NCBI GenBank assembly: GCA_015057605.1
Contig: SVDX01000004.1
Coordinates: 52,894 to 116,893, forward strand
Direction of reading: 5' to 3'
Length of the DNA stretch: 64,000 bases
DNA from: Lachnospira sp.
GTDB lineage: Bacteria > Bacillota > Clostridia > Lachnospirales > Lachnospiraceae
The notes below the pieces were generated by a model that made no database searches, was not told the origin of the DNA, and saw only the letters and a list, made by a program, of their open reading frames with translations. Positions 45,061-54,761 of this stretch are shown one piece after another. Positions within the stretch are counted from its first letter, which is position 1, and the number at the start of each line of letters is the position of its first letter. Made by a program: the position numbers and the translations under genes.

Positions 45061-45324
45061 TTATAATTCAATATCAACGTCTTCTAATAATTCTGCAAAC
45101 ACCTTTGAAATTGCTTCAAGTTCTGTATCATCCTCTACAAATTCATACTTTGCCTCTAAATCTGTTTCATCCGATGTATCCTTTAAAATATATGCTTCGC
45201 CTTCTTCTTCATCTTCAAAAGCATCAGTAACCAACAAGTAATTAACTCCGTTAATTCTTGTCTCCTCTAAAATTGCAAATTCAACTGTTTCATCCGAATC
45301 TAATGTAAATGTTAACTTTTCCAT
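45061..45324 (-). CDS. DUF1292 protein
   Basis: 87 residues, very acidic. FTLDSDETVEFAILEETRINGVNYLLVTDAF and EGEAYILKDTSDETDLEAKYEFVEDD are typical of DUF1292 (YrzB-like) proteins. Conserved in Firmicutes behind ireB and ruvX as here; role unknown. ATG with AGGAGG upstream. Confidence 0.88.
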   Translation of the reverse strand: MEKLTFTLDSDETVEFAILEETRINGVNYLLVTDAFEDEEEGEAYILKDTSDETDLEAKYEFVEDDTELEAISKVFAELLEDVDIEL

Positions 45325-45340
45325 ATTGTCCTCCTTAGAG

Positions 45341-45760
45341 TTATTTTATACTATCCAAATATCCTTGCAATATAAGCTGTGCTGCTATCTTATCTACATA
45401 TTGCTTTCTATCTTCTCTTCGTACACCGCTTTCCATAAGAACTCTCTGTGCAGCAACGGTCGTGAGTCTTTCATCCCAAAGTATAACCTCACAGTTAGTT
45501 CTTCTTTCAAGTTTTTCTTTAAATTCCATTGTAGCTTCTGCACGATCACCTATATCATTATTCATATGCTTTGGTAATCCAAGCACAATCTTTTCTACTT
45601 GATATAGTTCTACAAGCTCAGTTATGCGCGCCAAAGTTTGACGCAGCTTGTTATCCTCCTTGCGTCTGATTATCTCGACTCCCTGTGCTGTAATCATAAG
45701 CGGATCACTCACAGCAACACCAACTGTCTTGGTGCCAAAATCCAAGCCTAATATTCTCAT
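45341..45760 (-). CDS. ruvX: YqgF/RuvX pre-16S rRNA nuclease (putative Holliday junction resolvase)
   Basis: 139 residues. RNase H-like fold: [20 protein letters not shown] with the first catalytic Asp, [18 protein letters not shown] with the Glu-region, and [15 protein letters not shown] with the later acidic ligands. Family members mature the 5' end of 16S rRNA. Sits between ireB and DUF1292. Confidence 0.95.
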   Translation of the reverse strand: MRILGLDFGTKTVGVAVSDPLMITAQGVEIIRRKEDNKLRQTLARITELVELYQVEKIVLGLPKHMNNDIGDRAEATMEFKEKLERRTNCEVILWDERLTTVAAQRVLMESGVRREDRKQYVDKIAAQLILQGYLDSIK

Positions 45761-45770
45761 GTAGCCTCCA

Positions 45771-46031
45771 CTATAATCCTTTATTAACTATAAAATATCT
45801 GATAACCTCTTCTACCAACTCGTCACGTTCTACTTTCATAATAAGACTTCTTGCATTATTATGGCTGGTTATAAATGTTGGGTCTCCTGACATAATATAG
45901 CCTACAATTTGAGTAATAGGATTATATCCTTTTTCTTTCAATGCGATATAAACTTCTTCTAAAACATTTGATACTGAGTGTATCGGTTCTGGTGTTGTTT
46001 TAAAATATTTAGTATTATTCAAATTTTCCAT
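45771..46031 (-). CDS. ireB: IreB family regulatory phosphoprotein (UPF0297)
   Basis: 86 residues from ATG 46031 (GTG 46037 is the longer option). [10 protein letters not shown] and the C-terminal [47 protein letters not shown] are the whole conserved length of the family. The Thr pair near the N terminus matches the sites phosphorylated by the Ser/Thr kinase IreK in Enterococcus. Confidence 0.94.
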   Translation of the reverse strand: MENLNNTKYFKTTPEPIHSVSNVLEEVYIALKEKGYNPITQIVGYIMSGDPTFITSHNNARSLIMKVERDELVEEVIRYFIVNKGL

Positions 46032-46078
46032 ATTCACGACCTTCTTTCGTAAATTTAATTTTAATATAAAATTAGAAA

Positions 46079-47401
46079 TTATGCAAGTAAAATCCCTTCA
46101 TTCAAAAATGCCTTTGGAACAAGTTCTACAATATCATTGACATTTATAGCCTCTGTAAGCTCTACTGCCACCTTAAGATAAGTTTTTGTATGTCCTACAT
46201 AGTACTCTTTTCCTTCAATTGTAACTGGCTCTTCTATAAGCACCTTTACAGGCTTACCTATCGCTTCTTGCATATATGCCTTTGAATTACGTAAATTTAA
46301 ATCAAGCAGTATTTCACTTCTTGTATTTTTATCGTCATCTTTTACCTGTTCTTTTAGCTTATCTGCTACTGTACCTTTTCTACGGGAATATTTAAAAATG
46401 TGTGTTTCAAAAAAATTTACCTTTTCTACAAATGCCTTTGTCTGTTCAAATTCTTCATCTGTTTCACCTGGAAAACCTACTATTATGTCGGTGGTTATTG
46501 CAGGATTATCAAAAGCATCTCTTAATATTTCGCATTTTTCATAATACTCATCACAGCTATAACGTCTGTTCATTCTCTTTAGTGTTGCATCACAACCGCT
46601 TTGCAACGAGAGATGAAAATGCGGACATATTTTTTCAAGCTTACTTAATGTATTTGCAAATTCTTTTGTTATAATTCTTGGTTCAAGCGAGCCTAATCTA
46701 ATTCGCTCTACGCCTTCGATTTCGTGTATTTTTAGTATAAGTCCGAGTAAATCTATATTGCCTAAGTCAACGCCATATGAACTTAGATGTATACCTGTAA
46801 GCACGAATTCCTTGTATCCGCGCAAAACAAGATTTTTTATTTCTTCCACCGTTTCATTTACACCACGACTTCTTACTCTTCCCCGTGTGTATGGTATGAT
46901 ACAATATGAGCAGAACTGATTACAGCCATCCTGTACCTTTATATACGCTCTTGTATGTTCTAAAACATGCAAAAGTTCCATATCTTCGTAATTTTTCTCT
47001 TTTGATATATCCAATACTTTAACGATTTTCTCACGTTCTCTTATGTATTCTTCAACTATTTCAACTATTTGTGTCTTGTTATTATTGCCCAAAATAATGT
47101 CAATATATTCTTCCTTTTCAAGTTCATCCTTTGCTGCTTGCGCGTAACATCCCACTGCTACTACGATTGCATTTTTATTAAGCTTTTTAGCTCTATGAAT
47201 AACCTGACGTGACTTTCTATCGGCCATATTGGTAACTGAGCAGGTATTGATAATATACACATCCGCTTTTTCATTAAATTTTACTATTGTATATCCTGCA
47301 TTTTCAAACTTATTTTGCATAGCTTCTGTTTCATAAGAATTAACCTTGCAACCAAGTGTTTGAAATGCTACTTTGCATTCTTTATTATTCAATTTGCGCA
47401 C
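46079..47401 (-). CDS. mtaB: tRNA t6A37 methylthiotransferase MtaB
   Basis: 440 residues. UPF0004 domain with three Cys (TLGCKVNSYE, NTCSVT, VGCYAQ), radical-SAM CNQFCSYCIIPYTRGRVRSR, and a C-terminal TRAM-like region. Adds the methylthio group to N6-threonylcarbamoyladenosine. The start is GTG 47401 with GAAAGG 3 bases upstream; TTG 47392 is an alternative. First gene of the long run; divergent from the HPr-like gene. Confidence 0.94.
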   Translation of the reverse strand: MRKLNNKECKVAFQTLGCKVNSYETEAMQNKFENAGYTIVKFNEKADVYIINTCSVTNMADRKSRQVIHRAKKLNKNAIVVAVGCYAQAAKDELEKEEYIDIILGNNNKTQIVEIVEEYIREREKIVKVLDISKEKNYEDMELLHVLEHTRAYIKVQDGCNQFCSYCIIPYTRGRVRSRGVNETVEEIKNLVLRGYKEFVLTGIHLSSYGVDLGNIDLLGLILKIHEIEGVERIRLGSLEPRIITKEFANTLSKLEKICPHFHLSLQSGCDATLKRMNRRYSCDEYYEKCEILRDAFDNPAITTDIIVGFPGETDEEFEQTKAFVEKVNFFETHIFKYSRRKGTVADKLKEQVKDDDKNTRSEILLDLNLRNSKAYMQEAIGKPVKVLIEEPVTIEGKEYYVGHTKTYLKVAVELTEAINVNDIVELVPKAFLNEGILLA

Positions 47402-47442
47402 TTACCTTTCTTTTACAAATAATTTTTTATTAAATTTGTACA

Positions 47443-47474
47443 TTGACATTAAATGAATATAAGTTTAGTATAAT
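47443..47474 (+). promoter_or_regulatory. Promoter of the HPr-like gene
   Basis: TTGACA at 47443-47448 and TAGTATAAT at 47466-47474: spacing is 17 bases to TAGTAT or 20 to TATAAT. The ATG is about 45 bases beyond with AGGAGG in between. Confidence 0.65.
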
Positions 47475-47524
47475 ATTTGGATAGGAAATTATAATTATCA
47501 AATATCAATTAGGAGGATTTAATT

Positions 47525-47761
47525 ATGAAGACAATTAGTATCACATTAAACTCAATCGACAAAGTAAAATCATTCGTTAACGACATCACTAAGTTCGATG
47601 TTGATTTCGATTTAATTTCAGGAAGATATGTAATCGACGCTAAGTCAATTATGGGTATCTTCAGCTTAGATTTATCAAAACCAATCGAATTAAACATTCA
47701 CTCAGAAAATGAAACAGAATTAAACACAATTCTTTCAGTTCTTGAGAAGTATAATGCATAA
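47525..47761 (+). CDS. HPr-like protein without the phospho-histidine (Crh-like)
   Basis: 78 residues with HPr fold pattern. The HPr active-site loop (GxHARPA) is replaced by NSIDKVKSFV, so the PEP-dependent His15 is absent. The regulatory site is kept: DAKSIMGIFSLDL has Ser41 in the position of Ser46. This is the logic of Crh, a CcpA co-regulator that does not carry phosphate for sugar transport, though it is not clear that this is an orthologue. AGGAGG at 8 bases. Own promoter and terminator; short and codon-biased, so probably abundant. Confidence 0.85.
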   Translation: MKTISITLNSIDKVKSFVNDITKFDVDFDLISGRYVIDAKSIMGIFSLDLSKPIELNIHSENETELNTILSVLEKYNA

Positions 47762-47776
47762 CATATGATTTATTTA

Positions 47777-47802
47777 AGACCTGCTTTTAGCAGGTCTTTT
47801 TT
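47777..47802. terminator. Intrinsic terminator between the HPr-like gene and thiI
   Basis: Stem AGACCTGC / GCAGGTCT, 5-base loop, followed by six T on the plus strand. Faces the 3' end of thiI on the minus strand and may serve both. Confidence 0.9.
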
Positions 47803-47808
47803 ATTCTA

Positions 47809-48990
47809 TTATCCTTCCACTCTAATTACTTCTACTGTTTCTATAGCTGTCTTTACAAGCTCATCTATTTTTTCGTTTAATTTAGACTCTGAACGTTTGA
47901 TTACATTTAAGTTAGGCTTTGTAACTGGATGCTTTGCAACAAATGTTGTACAGCAGTCTTCAAATGGCTGTATTGATATCTCATAAGTACCGATTTTCTC
48001 AGCAATATCAATAATATCCTGCTTATCAAATGCGATAAGTGGTCTGTAAGCTGGCAATGTGCATACTTCGTTGATTACCTGCATGCTATACATAGTCTGA
48101 CTTGAAACCTGACCGATGCTTTCGCCTGTAACAAGCCCTAATGCTCCGTTTTGCTTTGCAAAATGTTCTGCAATTTTATACATATATCTCTTCATAATAA
48201 TTGTTAATTCATCATGTGGACACTGCTCGTAAATGTATAGCTGAATATCTGTAAAATTAACAACATTTAAATTAATAGGTCCTGCATATTTTGAAACAAC
48301 TCTTGCTAAATCTACAACCTTTTGCTTAGCTCTCTCGCTTGTGTATGGTGGTGCATGGAAATATGTAGCCTCAAGCTCAACACCTCTTTTTGCTATCATA
48401 TAACCGGCAACAGGACTGTCAATTCCACCCGAAAGAAGTAACATAGCCTTTCCGCCTGTTCCTACAGGCATACCGCCAAGACCCTTAATTTCAGTAGAAT
48501 ATATATTAATCTGCTGTCTTACCTCAATATTAAGCATAAGCTCTGGATTATGTACATCTACTGACATTTCAGGGAAACGTTCAAGCAAAATGTGACCAAT
48601 CTCTCTATTGATTTCCATTGACTCTAAAGGATAATCCTTTCTTGCTCTTCTTGCATTTACCTTAAATGTAATATTTTTGTCAGGATATACTGCATCCACA
48701 TACTCAATTACCTTATTAGCTAAATCCTCAAAGCCGTTATCCTCTACCTGTACCACAGGACAAATACCAATTATACCAAATACTCTTTTAATGGCTTCTA
48801 CAGCCTCGTCGTAATCAAAGTTTGAAAGAGCTTCTGCATAGATTCTTCCCTGCTCCTTTGATACCTTAAATTCGCCTTCCACCTTGCTAAGAGCATATCT
48901 AATTTGTCTTACTAAGGCATCCTCAAATAAATGCTTATTTTTGCCCTTTACGCCTATTTCACCATATTTTATCAAAAACGCTTTAAACAT
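47809..48990 (-). CDS. thiI: tRNA 4-thiouridine synthase ThiI
   Basis: 393 residues. NFLD/THUMP region at the N terminus (KYGEIGVKGKNKHLFE), PP-loop LLLSGGIDSPVAGY, and the Cys in CTLPAYRPLIAFDK / EDCCTTFVAKHP. Lacks the C-terminal rhodanese domain of E. coli ThiI, as in Firmicutes. Uses sulfur from the cysteine desulfurase encoded 4 bases upstream. Confidence 0.96.
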   Translation of the reverse strand: MFKAFLIKYGEIGVKGKNKHLFEDALVRQIRYALSKVEGEFKVSKEQGRIYAEALSNFDYDEAVEAIKRVFGIIGICPVVQVEDNGFEDLANKVIEYVDAVYPDKNITFKVNARRARKDYPLESMEINREIGHILLERFPEMSVDVHNPELMLNIEVRQQINIYSTEIKGLGGMPVGTGGKAMLLLSGGIDSPVAGYMIAKRGVELEATYFHAPPYTSERAKQKVVDLARVVSKYAGPINLNVVNFTDIQLYIYEQCPHDELTIIMKRYMYKIAEHFAKQNGALGLVTGESIGQVSSQTMYSMQVINEVCTLPAYRPLIAFDKQDIIDIAEKIGTYEISIQPFEDCCTTFVAKHPVTKPNLNVIKRSESKLNEKIDELVKTAIETVEVIRVEG

Positions 48991-48993
48991 ATT

Positions 48994-50151
48994 TTATTTC
49001 CTCACATATCTTCTAAGTACCGGCAATAGTTCCTGCAACACAGACACACAATATTCTAATTCTTCTTTGGTTGTTTGTGTACTAAAGCTAAATCTTATTG
49101 TCGAATCTAATAGTTCTTTTTTTAAATTAATTGCCTTTAAGGTATCGCTTATAGACGGTTTGTTAGAGGCACAGGCTGAACCAGCTGACACGTATATTCC
49201 CTTATCCTCTAAGGAATGTAAAAGCACTTCACTTCTAACACCTTCAAAGCTTGCACTTACTATATGTGGCGCACTATCCATTCCAATATGGCCATTAAGG
49301 CTTACCTTATCAAGCTTAGTAAGTTCACTGACAAAATATTCTTTTAACTCGTAAAGCTTTTGTATTTTTTCATCAAAATTATCGTATATAAGCTTTGCAG
49401 CCATACCGATACCAGCAATTCCAGGTACATTTTCAGTACCAGAACGCATACCCTTTTGCTGCTCACCACCAAATATAATTGGTTTAATCTTTAGCTTGTC
49501 CTTTATATATATAACACCGATTCCCTTTGGTCCATGAATCTTATGACCGCTGATTGAAAGTAAGTCTATACCTGATTTTTTAGGAAAAATCTTGTATTTA
49601 CCAAATGCCTGAATTGCATCTACATGGTATATAGTATCCGGATTAGCAGCCTTAATTATTGATGAAATCTTGTTAACATCATTTACTGCGCCAATCTCGT
49701 TATTTACATACATAGTTGATACTAAAATTGTATCCGGGCGAATCGCCGCCTTTAACGCTTCGTAATCTACCACACCAAATGCATCTGTTGGTAAATATGT
49801 AACCTCACATTCTTCATATTCTTCTAAATATTTCATTGTATTTAGAATTGAAGGATGCTCAACTGAGGTTGTTATTAAATGCTTACCCTTTCGCTTATTA
49901 GCCTTTACCACACCTATTAAGGCAAGGTTATTAGACTCTGTACCACCTGAAGTAAAAAATATTTCCTTTTCATCTACTTTTAAAAGCTTTGCAAATATGC
50001 TTTTTGATTCTTTTACATATTTTTCAGCATCAACACCCTTTAAATGCATTGAAGAAGGATTACCATAATCCTTCGTAAGTGCCTCAACCATAATATTTTT
50101 CACTTCTTCATAGCACTGTGTGGTTGCTGAATTATCTAAATATGCCTCCAT
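48994..50151 (-). CDS. Cysteine desulfurase (NifS/IscS family)
   Basis: 385 residues. GGTESNNLALIG, HVDAIQAFGK, the PLP Lys in LLSISGHKIHGPKGIGV, and the active-site Cys loop SAGSACASNKPSIS. The placement directly before thiI is the NifZ/IscS-ThiI arrangement that supplies tRNA thiolation in Firmicutes. Confidence 0.95.
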   Translation of the reverse strand: MEAYLDNSATTQCYEEVKNIMVEALTKDYGNPSSMHLKGVDAEKYVKESKSIFAKLLKVDEKEIFFTSGGTESNNLALIGVVKANKRKGKHLITTSVEHPSILNTMKYLEEYEECEVTYLPTDAFGVVDYEALKAAIRPDTILVSTMYVNNEIGAVNDVNKISSIIKAANPDTIYHVDAIQAFGKYKIFPKKSGIDLLSISGHKIHGPKGIGVIYIKDKLKIKPIIFGGEQQKGMRSGTENVPGIAGIGMAAKLIYDNFDEKIQKLYELKEYFVSELTKLDKVSLNGHIGMDSAPHIVSASFEGVRSEVLLHSLEDKGIYVSAGSACASNKPSISDTLKAINLKKELLDSTIRFSFSTQTTKEELEYCVSVLQELLPVLRRYVRK

Positions 50152-50171
50152 TTTTTTCTCCTTTTATTTGG

Positions 50172-51044
50172 TTATCTAGAATTACCTACATTATTCATTC
50201 CATATTGTACACTTTTGAATACTCTCTTCCAATATTCTTCTCTATGTATTATATATTCACTCTTGGTTTTCACATCAAAAATCTCCAATATTGCATATGT
50301 AAAATTATCTTCAATATACTGTGAACCATAAGTCTTTTTCAATTCTTCAAAAGTTTTGTTACCGCCTGTAAGATTATTTTTATCGGCATATGATGACCAT
50401 CTTTGCCAAATGCCCGCGCTGCCTCCCGATGCCGAACCAATATATAATTTACCTGTAGCAGTATCTGTTATACAATACACACCTTTTACTTTTTCTAGAG
50501 CCTGTTTCCAATCAGGTGCCTGCATATTATAAATGGATTGTAGTTCTTTATTAGAAAGTAGCACACTATTATATCCTGGAAAAACACCTAATTTAGTAGC
50601 TGGTGCCAATTCAAATATTTCTGGATCAAAATCCTTTTGAACTGAATTATATGGTTTATTATATATATCTCGTCCAATAGGATGGGATAATTTTATAATC
50701 AATCGTTTTCTATAATCTGCAAAATCAGGCATTAATTTTAGCTCATAACCCACACCATCAAATACTTCCGGTTCGATTTTCTTTACCTCATACATTCCAC
50801 CAAATATATAATATTCTGAACCATATGGGTAATACTGTGCAAATGCAAGCAGATATTTTGCTTTATTGAGATTATTATTTGCCTGTTTTTTCTTGTGGGC
50901 ATTCATATTTATCCAATCTATATTTTCTTCGCCTTGAATCAAATAATCCCATGCAGGGCAATTCACATCACCAGCATTCATATTAAATTTTACTTTTGTT
51001 ATTTCTGGATATTCTACTTTAAAAAAATCTTCAAATTTAAGCAT
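50172..51044 (-). CDS. GIY-YIG nuclease domain protein
   Basis: 290 residues. The C-terminal ~100 residues are a GIY-YIG module: GVYCITDTATGKLYIGSASG, Arg in IWQRWSSYA, and the catalytic Glu in IIHREEYWKRVF. The N-terminal ~180 residues have no family I recognise; they contain an SHPxGRDIYN stretch. A predicted DNA-cutting or repair enzyme of unknown target. It interrupts an otherwise housekeeping run (rsmE above, iscS below) and looks like an accessory insertion. Confidence 0.85.
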   Translation of the reverse strand: MLKFEDFFKVEYPEITKVKFNMNAGDVNCPAWDYLIQGEENIDWINMNAHKKKQANNNLNKAKYLLAFAQYYPYGSEYYIFGGMYEVKKIEPEVFDGVGYELKLMPDFADYRKRLIIKLSHPIGRDIYNKPYNSVQKDFDPEIFELAPATKLGVFPGYNSVLLSNKELQSIYNMQAPDWKQALEKVKGVYCITDTATGKLYIGSASGGSAGIWQRWSSYADKNNLTGGNKTFEELKKTYGSQYIEDNFTYAILEIFDVKTKSEYIIHREEYWKRVFKSVQYGMNNVGNSR

Positions 51045-51075
51045 ATGACATTCTCCATTCTAAAATGTTCATATA

Positions 51076-51816
51076 TTAATTTTCTTCTAACACAAACACC
51101 AGCATAGACAATGTAGCAAGTCCTGCTGTCTCTGTTCGTAAAATTCTTTTTCCAAGTGTTACTGGCTGTATGCCACTTTCCATAGCAAGCTCTATCTCGC
51201 TTTCATCAAAACCGCCTTCCGGGCCGATAAATATAGCTATACTCTTGCCTTTTTCAATATTCATAAATAATTCTCTTGTACCCTGCATGCCTTTAGCATT
51301 TTCATAAGGAATTATCTTTATGTCCATTGAAGCTGCGTATTTTATTGCCTCTTTAAAGCTCATAACCGATGAAACATTTGGTATTATGCTTCTTTTGCTC
51401 TGCTTTGCAGCACTTTCTGAAATTGCCTGCCATCTGCTTATCTTGCTGGCTTCCTTTTTAGCATCTAATTTAACTATTGAACGCTTTGTGGCAACGGGGA
51501 TAATCTCGTATGCGCCAAGTTCAACTGCTTTTTGTATAATCATTTCCATTTTATCCGACTTTGGAAGTCCCTGAAACAAATATATTTTCGACGGAAGTTC
51601 ATAGTCATAATCAGTTTTTGAAAGTATTTCGCACTCTACTGCATCTTCCTTTAACTCTGATACCTTGCACATATAATTATCGCCAGCCTTTGAACTTATC
51701 AAAAGTTCTTCGCCCACTCTAATTCGAAGTACATTTTTTAAATGATTATAATCATTGCCTGTAATATCTATATGACCTTCAAATACATTTTCATCTTCAA
51801 CAAAAAAATGATACAT
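51076..51816 (-). CDS. rsmE: 16S rRNA (uracil1498-N3)-methyltransferase RsmE
   Basis: 246 residues. SPOUT fold with N-terminal PUA-like part and the C-terminal knot: IFIGPEGGFDESEIELAMESG then VTLGKRILRTETAGLATLSML. Four bases after prmA, the usual neighbour. Confidence 0.96.
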   Translation of the reverse strand: MYHFFVEDENVFEGHIDITGNDYNHLKNVLRIRVGEELLISSKAGDNYMCKVSELKEDAVECEILSKTDYDYELPSKIYLFQGLPKSDKMEMIIQKAVELGAYEIIPVATKRSIVKLDAKKEASKISRWQAISESAAKQSKRSIIPNVSSVMSFKEAIKYAASMDIKIIPYENAKGMQGTRELFMNIEKGKSIAIFIGPEGGFDESEIELAMESGIQPVTLGKRILRTETAGLATLSMLVFVLEEN

Positions 51817-51819
51817 ATC

Positions 51820-52776
51820 TTACCTCTTAATTGCTGTTACATTTACCCATTCACCCTGATGTGTTATCTCAACAAGTTCAAGCTCGTCGTTAGCATTTAT
51901 AGCATCAACAACAGCCTGCTCTTTACTGTCAATAATTCCCGAGGTTATAAATGCCGCACCTTTTTTCATATGCTTTGCAATAACCTTTGAAAGTGGAATT
52001 ACAATATCTGCAAGGATGTTAGCTGCTACTACATCATAGCACTCGTAACCTACTGCATCCATAATTTCTTTATCATCAATGATATTGCCTTGAATTATTG
52101 TAAAATCCTCATCTGCAATGCCATTAATCTTAGCATTTTCACGACTTGCCACAATTGCATTGATATCAAGGTCTGTTCCTACGGCACTCTTTGCGCCAAG
52201 CTTTAATCCGATAATCGAAAGAATACCGCTTCCGCAGCCTACGTCTAATATCTTGCTATCTTCTTTTACGTATTTTTTCATTTGCTTGATTACAAGCTGT
52301 GTTGTTTCGTGAGCACCTGTTCCAAAGGCCGTACCCGGGTCTATCTCTATTACCATATTAGCTTCCTTTGGATTTTCATTTTCTTGCCATGTTGGCTTGA
52401 TAAATATATCATCTACAAAAAATGGTTTGAAATGCTCTTTCCAGTTGTTAATCCAGTCAATATCCTCTGTTTGTGACTTTGTAATAATAGCTTCACCAAT
52501 ATCCATAAATTCACGAAGTGACGCTAATTCTTCCTCTGCTTTAACAAGCATACTTCCATCATCTTCGTCTGCATCAATATAGAAGCTTATCACAGCTGTA
52601 TTATCATTTTCTGGTAATTCTGGAAGAAAATCTATAAACATAGCCTTTTTTTCTTCCTCTGTAAGCTGAATATTGTCCTGTATCTCAATTCCTTCGATGC
52701 CAATTTCCATAAATGAACTGCTAATTATATCAACTGCATCTGTTATTGTCTTTAAAGTATATCTGTTCCATTTCAT
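51820..52776 (-). CDS. prmA: Ribosomal protein L11 methyltransferase PrmA
   Basis: 318 residues. N-terminal substrate domain, then VIEIDPGTAFGTGAHETTQL, SAM motif ILDVGCGSGILSIIGLKLG and NILADIVIPL. Trimethylates L11. Followed by rsmE. Confidence 0.96.
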   Translation of the reverse strand: MKWNRYTLKTITDAVDIISSSFMEIGIEGIEIQDNIQLTEEEKKAMFIDFLPELPENDNTAVISFYIDADEDDGSMLVKAEEELASLREFMDIGEAIITKSQTEDIDWINNWKEHFKPFFVDDIFIKPTWQENENPKEANMVIEIDPGTAFGTGAHETTQLVIKQMKKYVKEDSKILDVGCGSGILSIIGLKLGAKSAVGTDLDINAIVASRENAKINGIADEDFTIIQGNIIDDKEIMDAVGYECYDVVAANILADIVIPLSKVIAKHMKKGAAFITSGIIDSKEQAVVDAINANDELELVEITHQGEWVNVTAIKR

Positions 52777-52779
52777 AAT

Positions 52780-54168
52780 TTAGTCCTCTTTAAAAAATGT
52801 GCTATAGCAATTGAGCGCCTCGTATAAATCTACCTTGCTTATTACTTCCCAAGGGGCATGCATATTTTGTACAGCAACACCACAATCAATTACATTCATA
52901 CCATAGTTTGCAAGCATATATGCAATTGTTCCACCACCGCCAAGGTCTACCTTGCCAAGCTCTGCTGTCTGAAAACTCACATTATTATCATCACACATCT
53001 TACGTAGCTTTGCTACAAATTCAGCATTTGCATCATTAGAGCCACTCTTGCCTCTTGAGCCTGTATATTTTAAAAATACTATTCCACGTCCTAAATATGC
53101 CGCATTTTTCTTTTCTGATACTGATGGATAATTAGGGTCGTAAGCTGATGAAACATCTGCTGAAAGCATTGATGAATTCTTTAAAGCACGTCTTAGAGCC
53201 AAATCTGAATATTGGTTAGCAGCGTTCATAACCTCCGCTGTTGCATTTTCAAAGAAACGTGACTGCATACCTGTTGCGCCTACACTGCCTATTTCTTCCT
53301 TATCTGCCAAAATGCATACACAAGTCTTTTTAGGATTATTTACTGATAAGATTGCCTTAAAAGATGGATATGCGCACACTCTGTCATCATGACCGTATGC
53401 CATTATCATACTTCTATCAATACCATAATCTCTTGCAGGGCCTGCCGGAACAGCCTCTAATTCAGCTGATAAAAAGTCCTCTTCTTCTATGCCATATTTA
53501 TCTTTTAATATAGCTAAAATGTTGCTTTTTACCTTTTCCTTTGCATCCTTATCAGCAGTGCTAAGTGGCATATTTCCAACTAAGATGTTAAGGTCTTCGC
53601 CTTCAACAACCTTGTTACCCTTTTTTTCTAATTGCTCAGTTGCTAAATGTATAAGTAAATCTGAAACGCCAATAACAGGATCACTTGCATCTTCACCTAT
53701 AACTACATTTACAACACTACCATCCTTAAGTGCAACCACACCATGCAATGCAAGCGGTAATGCTACCCATTGATATTTCTTAACTCCACCATAATAGTGT
53801 GTCTCTAAAAGTGCTAAATCCGAATCCTCGTATAATGGATTTTGCTTTAGGTCAAGTCTTGGTGAATCAATGTGTGCACCGATGATATTAAGACCATTTT
53901 CAATAGCTTCTGTACCTATTACATAAAATGCCACAGTTTTGTCCATATTCATTACATAAACCTTATCATTTGGCTTTAACTGTGTCTTGTTTGCAATAAG
54001 CTCGTTAATATCAACAAAGCCGTTAGCCTTTGCAAGCTCTACGGCATATTTTGCACATTCTCTTTCAGTTTTACATTCTGTCACAAATTTCTTATATTCG
54101 TTTGCGAAATCAAATACCTTGTTTAATTCTTCATTAGAATACTTTTCCCATGCTAATTTACGTTCCAT
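52780..54168 (-). CDS. M18 family aminopeptidase
   Basis: 462 residues. Metal and active-site segments of M18: GAHIDSPRLDLKQ with the first ligand, ADKEEIGSVGATG with the catalytic Glu, the glycine-rich GSRGKSGSNDANAEF and the late HAPWEVISKVD with its His. Cytoplasmic, usually dodecameric, peptide degradation. Between scpB and prmA, 3 bases before prmA. Confidence 0.93.
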   Translation of the reverse strand: MERKLAWEKYSNEELNKVFDFANEYKKFVTECKTERECAKYAVELAKANGFVDINELIANKTQLKPNDKVYVMNMDKTVAFYVIGTEAIENGLNIIGAHIDSPRLDLKQNPLYEDSDLALLETHYYGGVKKYQWVALPLALHGVVALKDGSVVNVVIGEDASDPVIGVSDLLIHLATEQLEKKGNKVVEGEDLNILVGNMPLSTADKDAKEKVKSNILAILKDKYGIEEEDFLSAELEAVPAGPARDYGIDRSMIMAYGHDDRVCAYPSFKAILSVNNPKKTCVCILADKEEIGSVGATGMQSRFFENATAEVMNAANQYSDLALRRALKNSSMLSADVSSAYDPNYPSVSEKKNAAYLGRGIVFLKYTGSRGKSGSNDANAEFVAKLRKMCDDNNVSFQTAELGKVDLGGGGTIAYMLANYGMNVIDCGVAVQNMHAPWEVISKVDLYEALNCYSTFFKED

Positions 54169-54177
54169 ATAAATCTC

Positions 54178-54747
54178 CTATAAATCTAATTTCAACTGAA
54201 TCTCTTTTTCTGCTTCTAATTTGAATTCTTCTAATTGTTCTTCCTTAAGCTGTGGCAAATCATCAACAGTCTGTACTCCAAAGCTTCTTAAAAATTCTTC
54301 TGTTGTGCCAAAAAGCAGTGGTCTTCCTGGTGCATCAAGACGTCCACACTCAGCTATTAAATCATATTCAACAAGCTTGTTAATAGCATGATCACAGCTT
54401 ACGCCTCTGATTTTTTCTATTTCTGATCTTGTTATTGGCTGCTTATACGCAACAATTGATAAAGTTTCTAATAAAACCTCAGTAAGCACATGCTTTTTAG
54501 GTATCTTTGCTACCTTTATAAGGTTTTCATAGTATTCTGCCTTTGTACACATTTGGAAGGAATCTTCGATTTCAATTATCTTTACGCCTCTGTCTTCTTC
54601 CTGATATTTTACCATCATATTTCTAACAATTCTTCTTGTTGTATCGATATCATGGTCGATTGCAACTGCAAGCTTTGTGGTTTCAACTGCTTCTCCCATT
54701 GTAAAAAGTACTGCCTCTATAATGGCTTCTATTTTGTGTAATTCCAT
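54178..54747 (-). CDS. scpB: Segregation and condensation protein B
   Basis: 189 residues with the two winged-helix domains (EAIIEAVLFTMGEAVETTKLA and LLETLSIVAYKQPITRSEIEKIRGV, FGTTEEFLRSFGV). Forms condensin with ScpA and SMC. 14 bases after scpA. Confidence 0.96.
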   Translation of the reverse strand: MELHKIEAIIEAVLFTMGEAVETTKLAVAIDHDIDTTRRIVRNMMVKYQEEDRGVKIIEIEDSFQMCTKAEYYENLIKVAKIPKKHVLTEVLLETLSIVAYKQPITRSEIEKIRGVSCDHAINKLVEYDLIAECGRLDAPGRPLLFGTTEEFLRSFGVQTVDDLPQLKEEQLEEFKLEAEKEIQLKLDL

Positions 54748-54761
54748 ATTTCCTCCGTATG

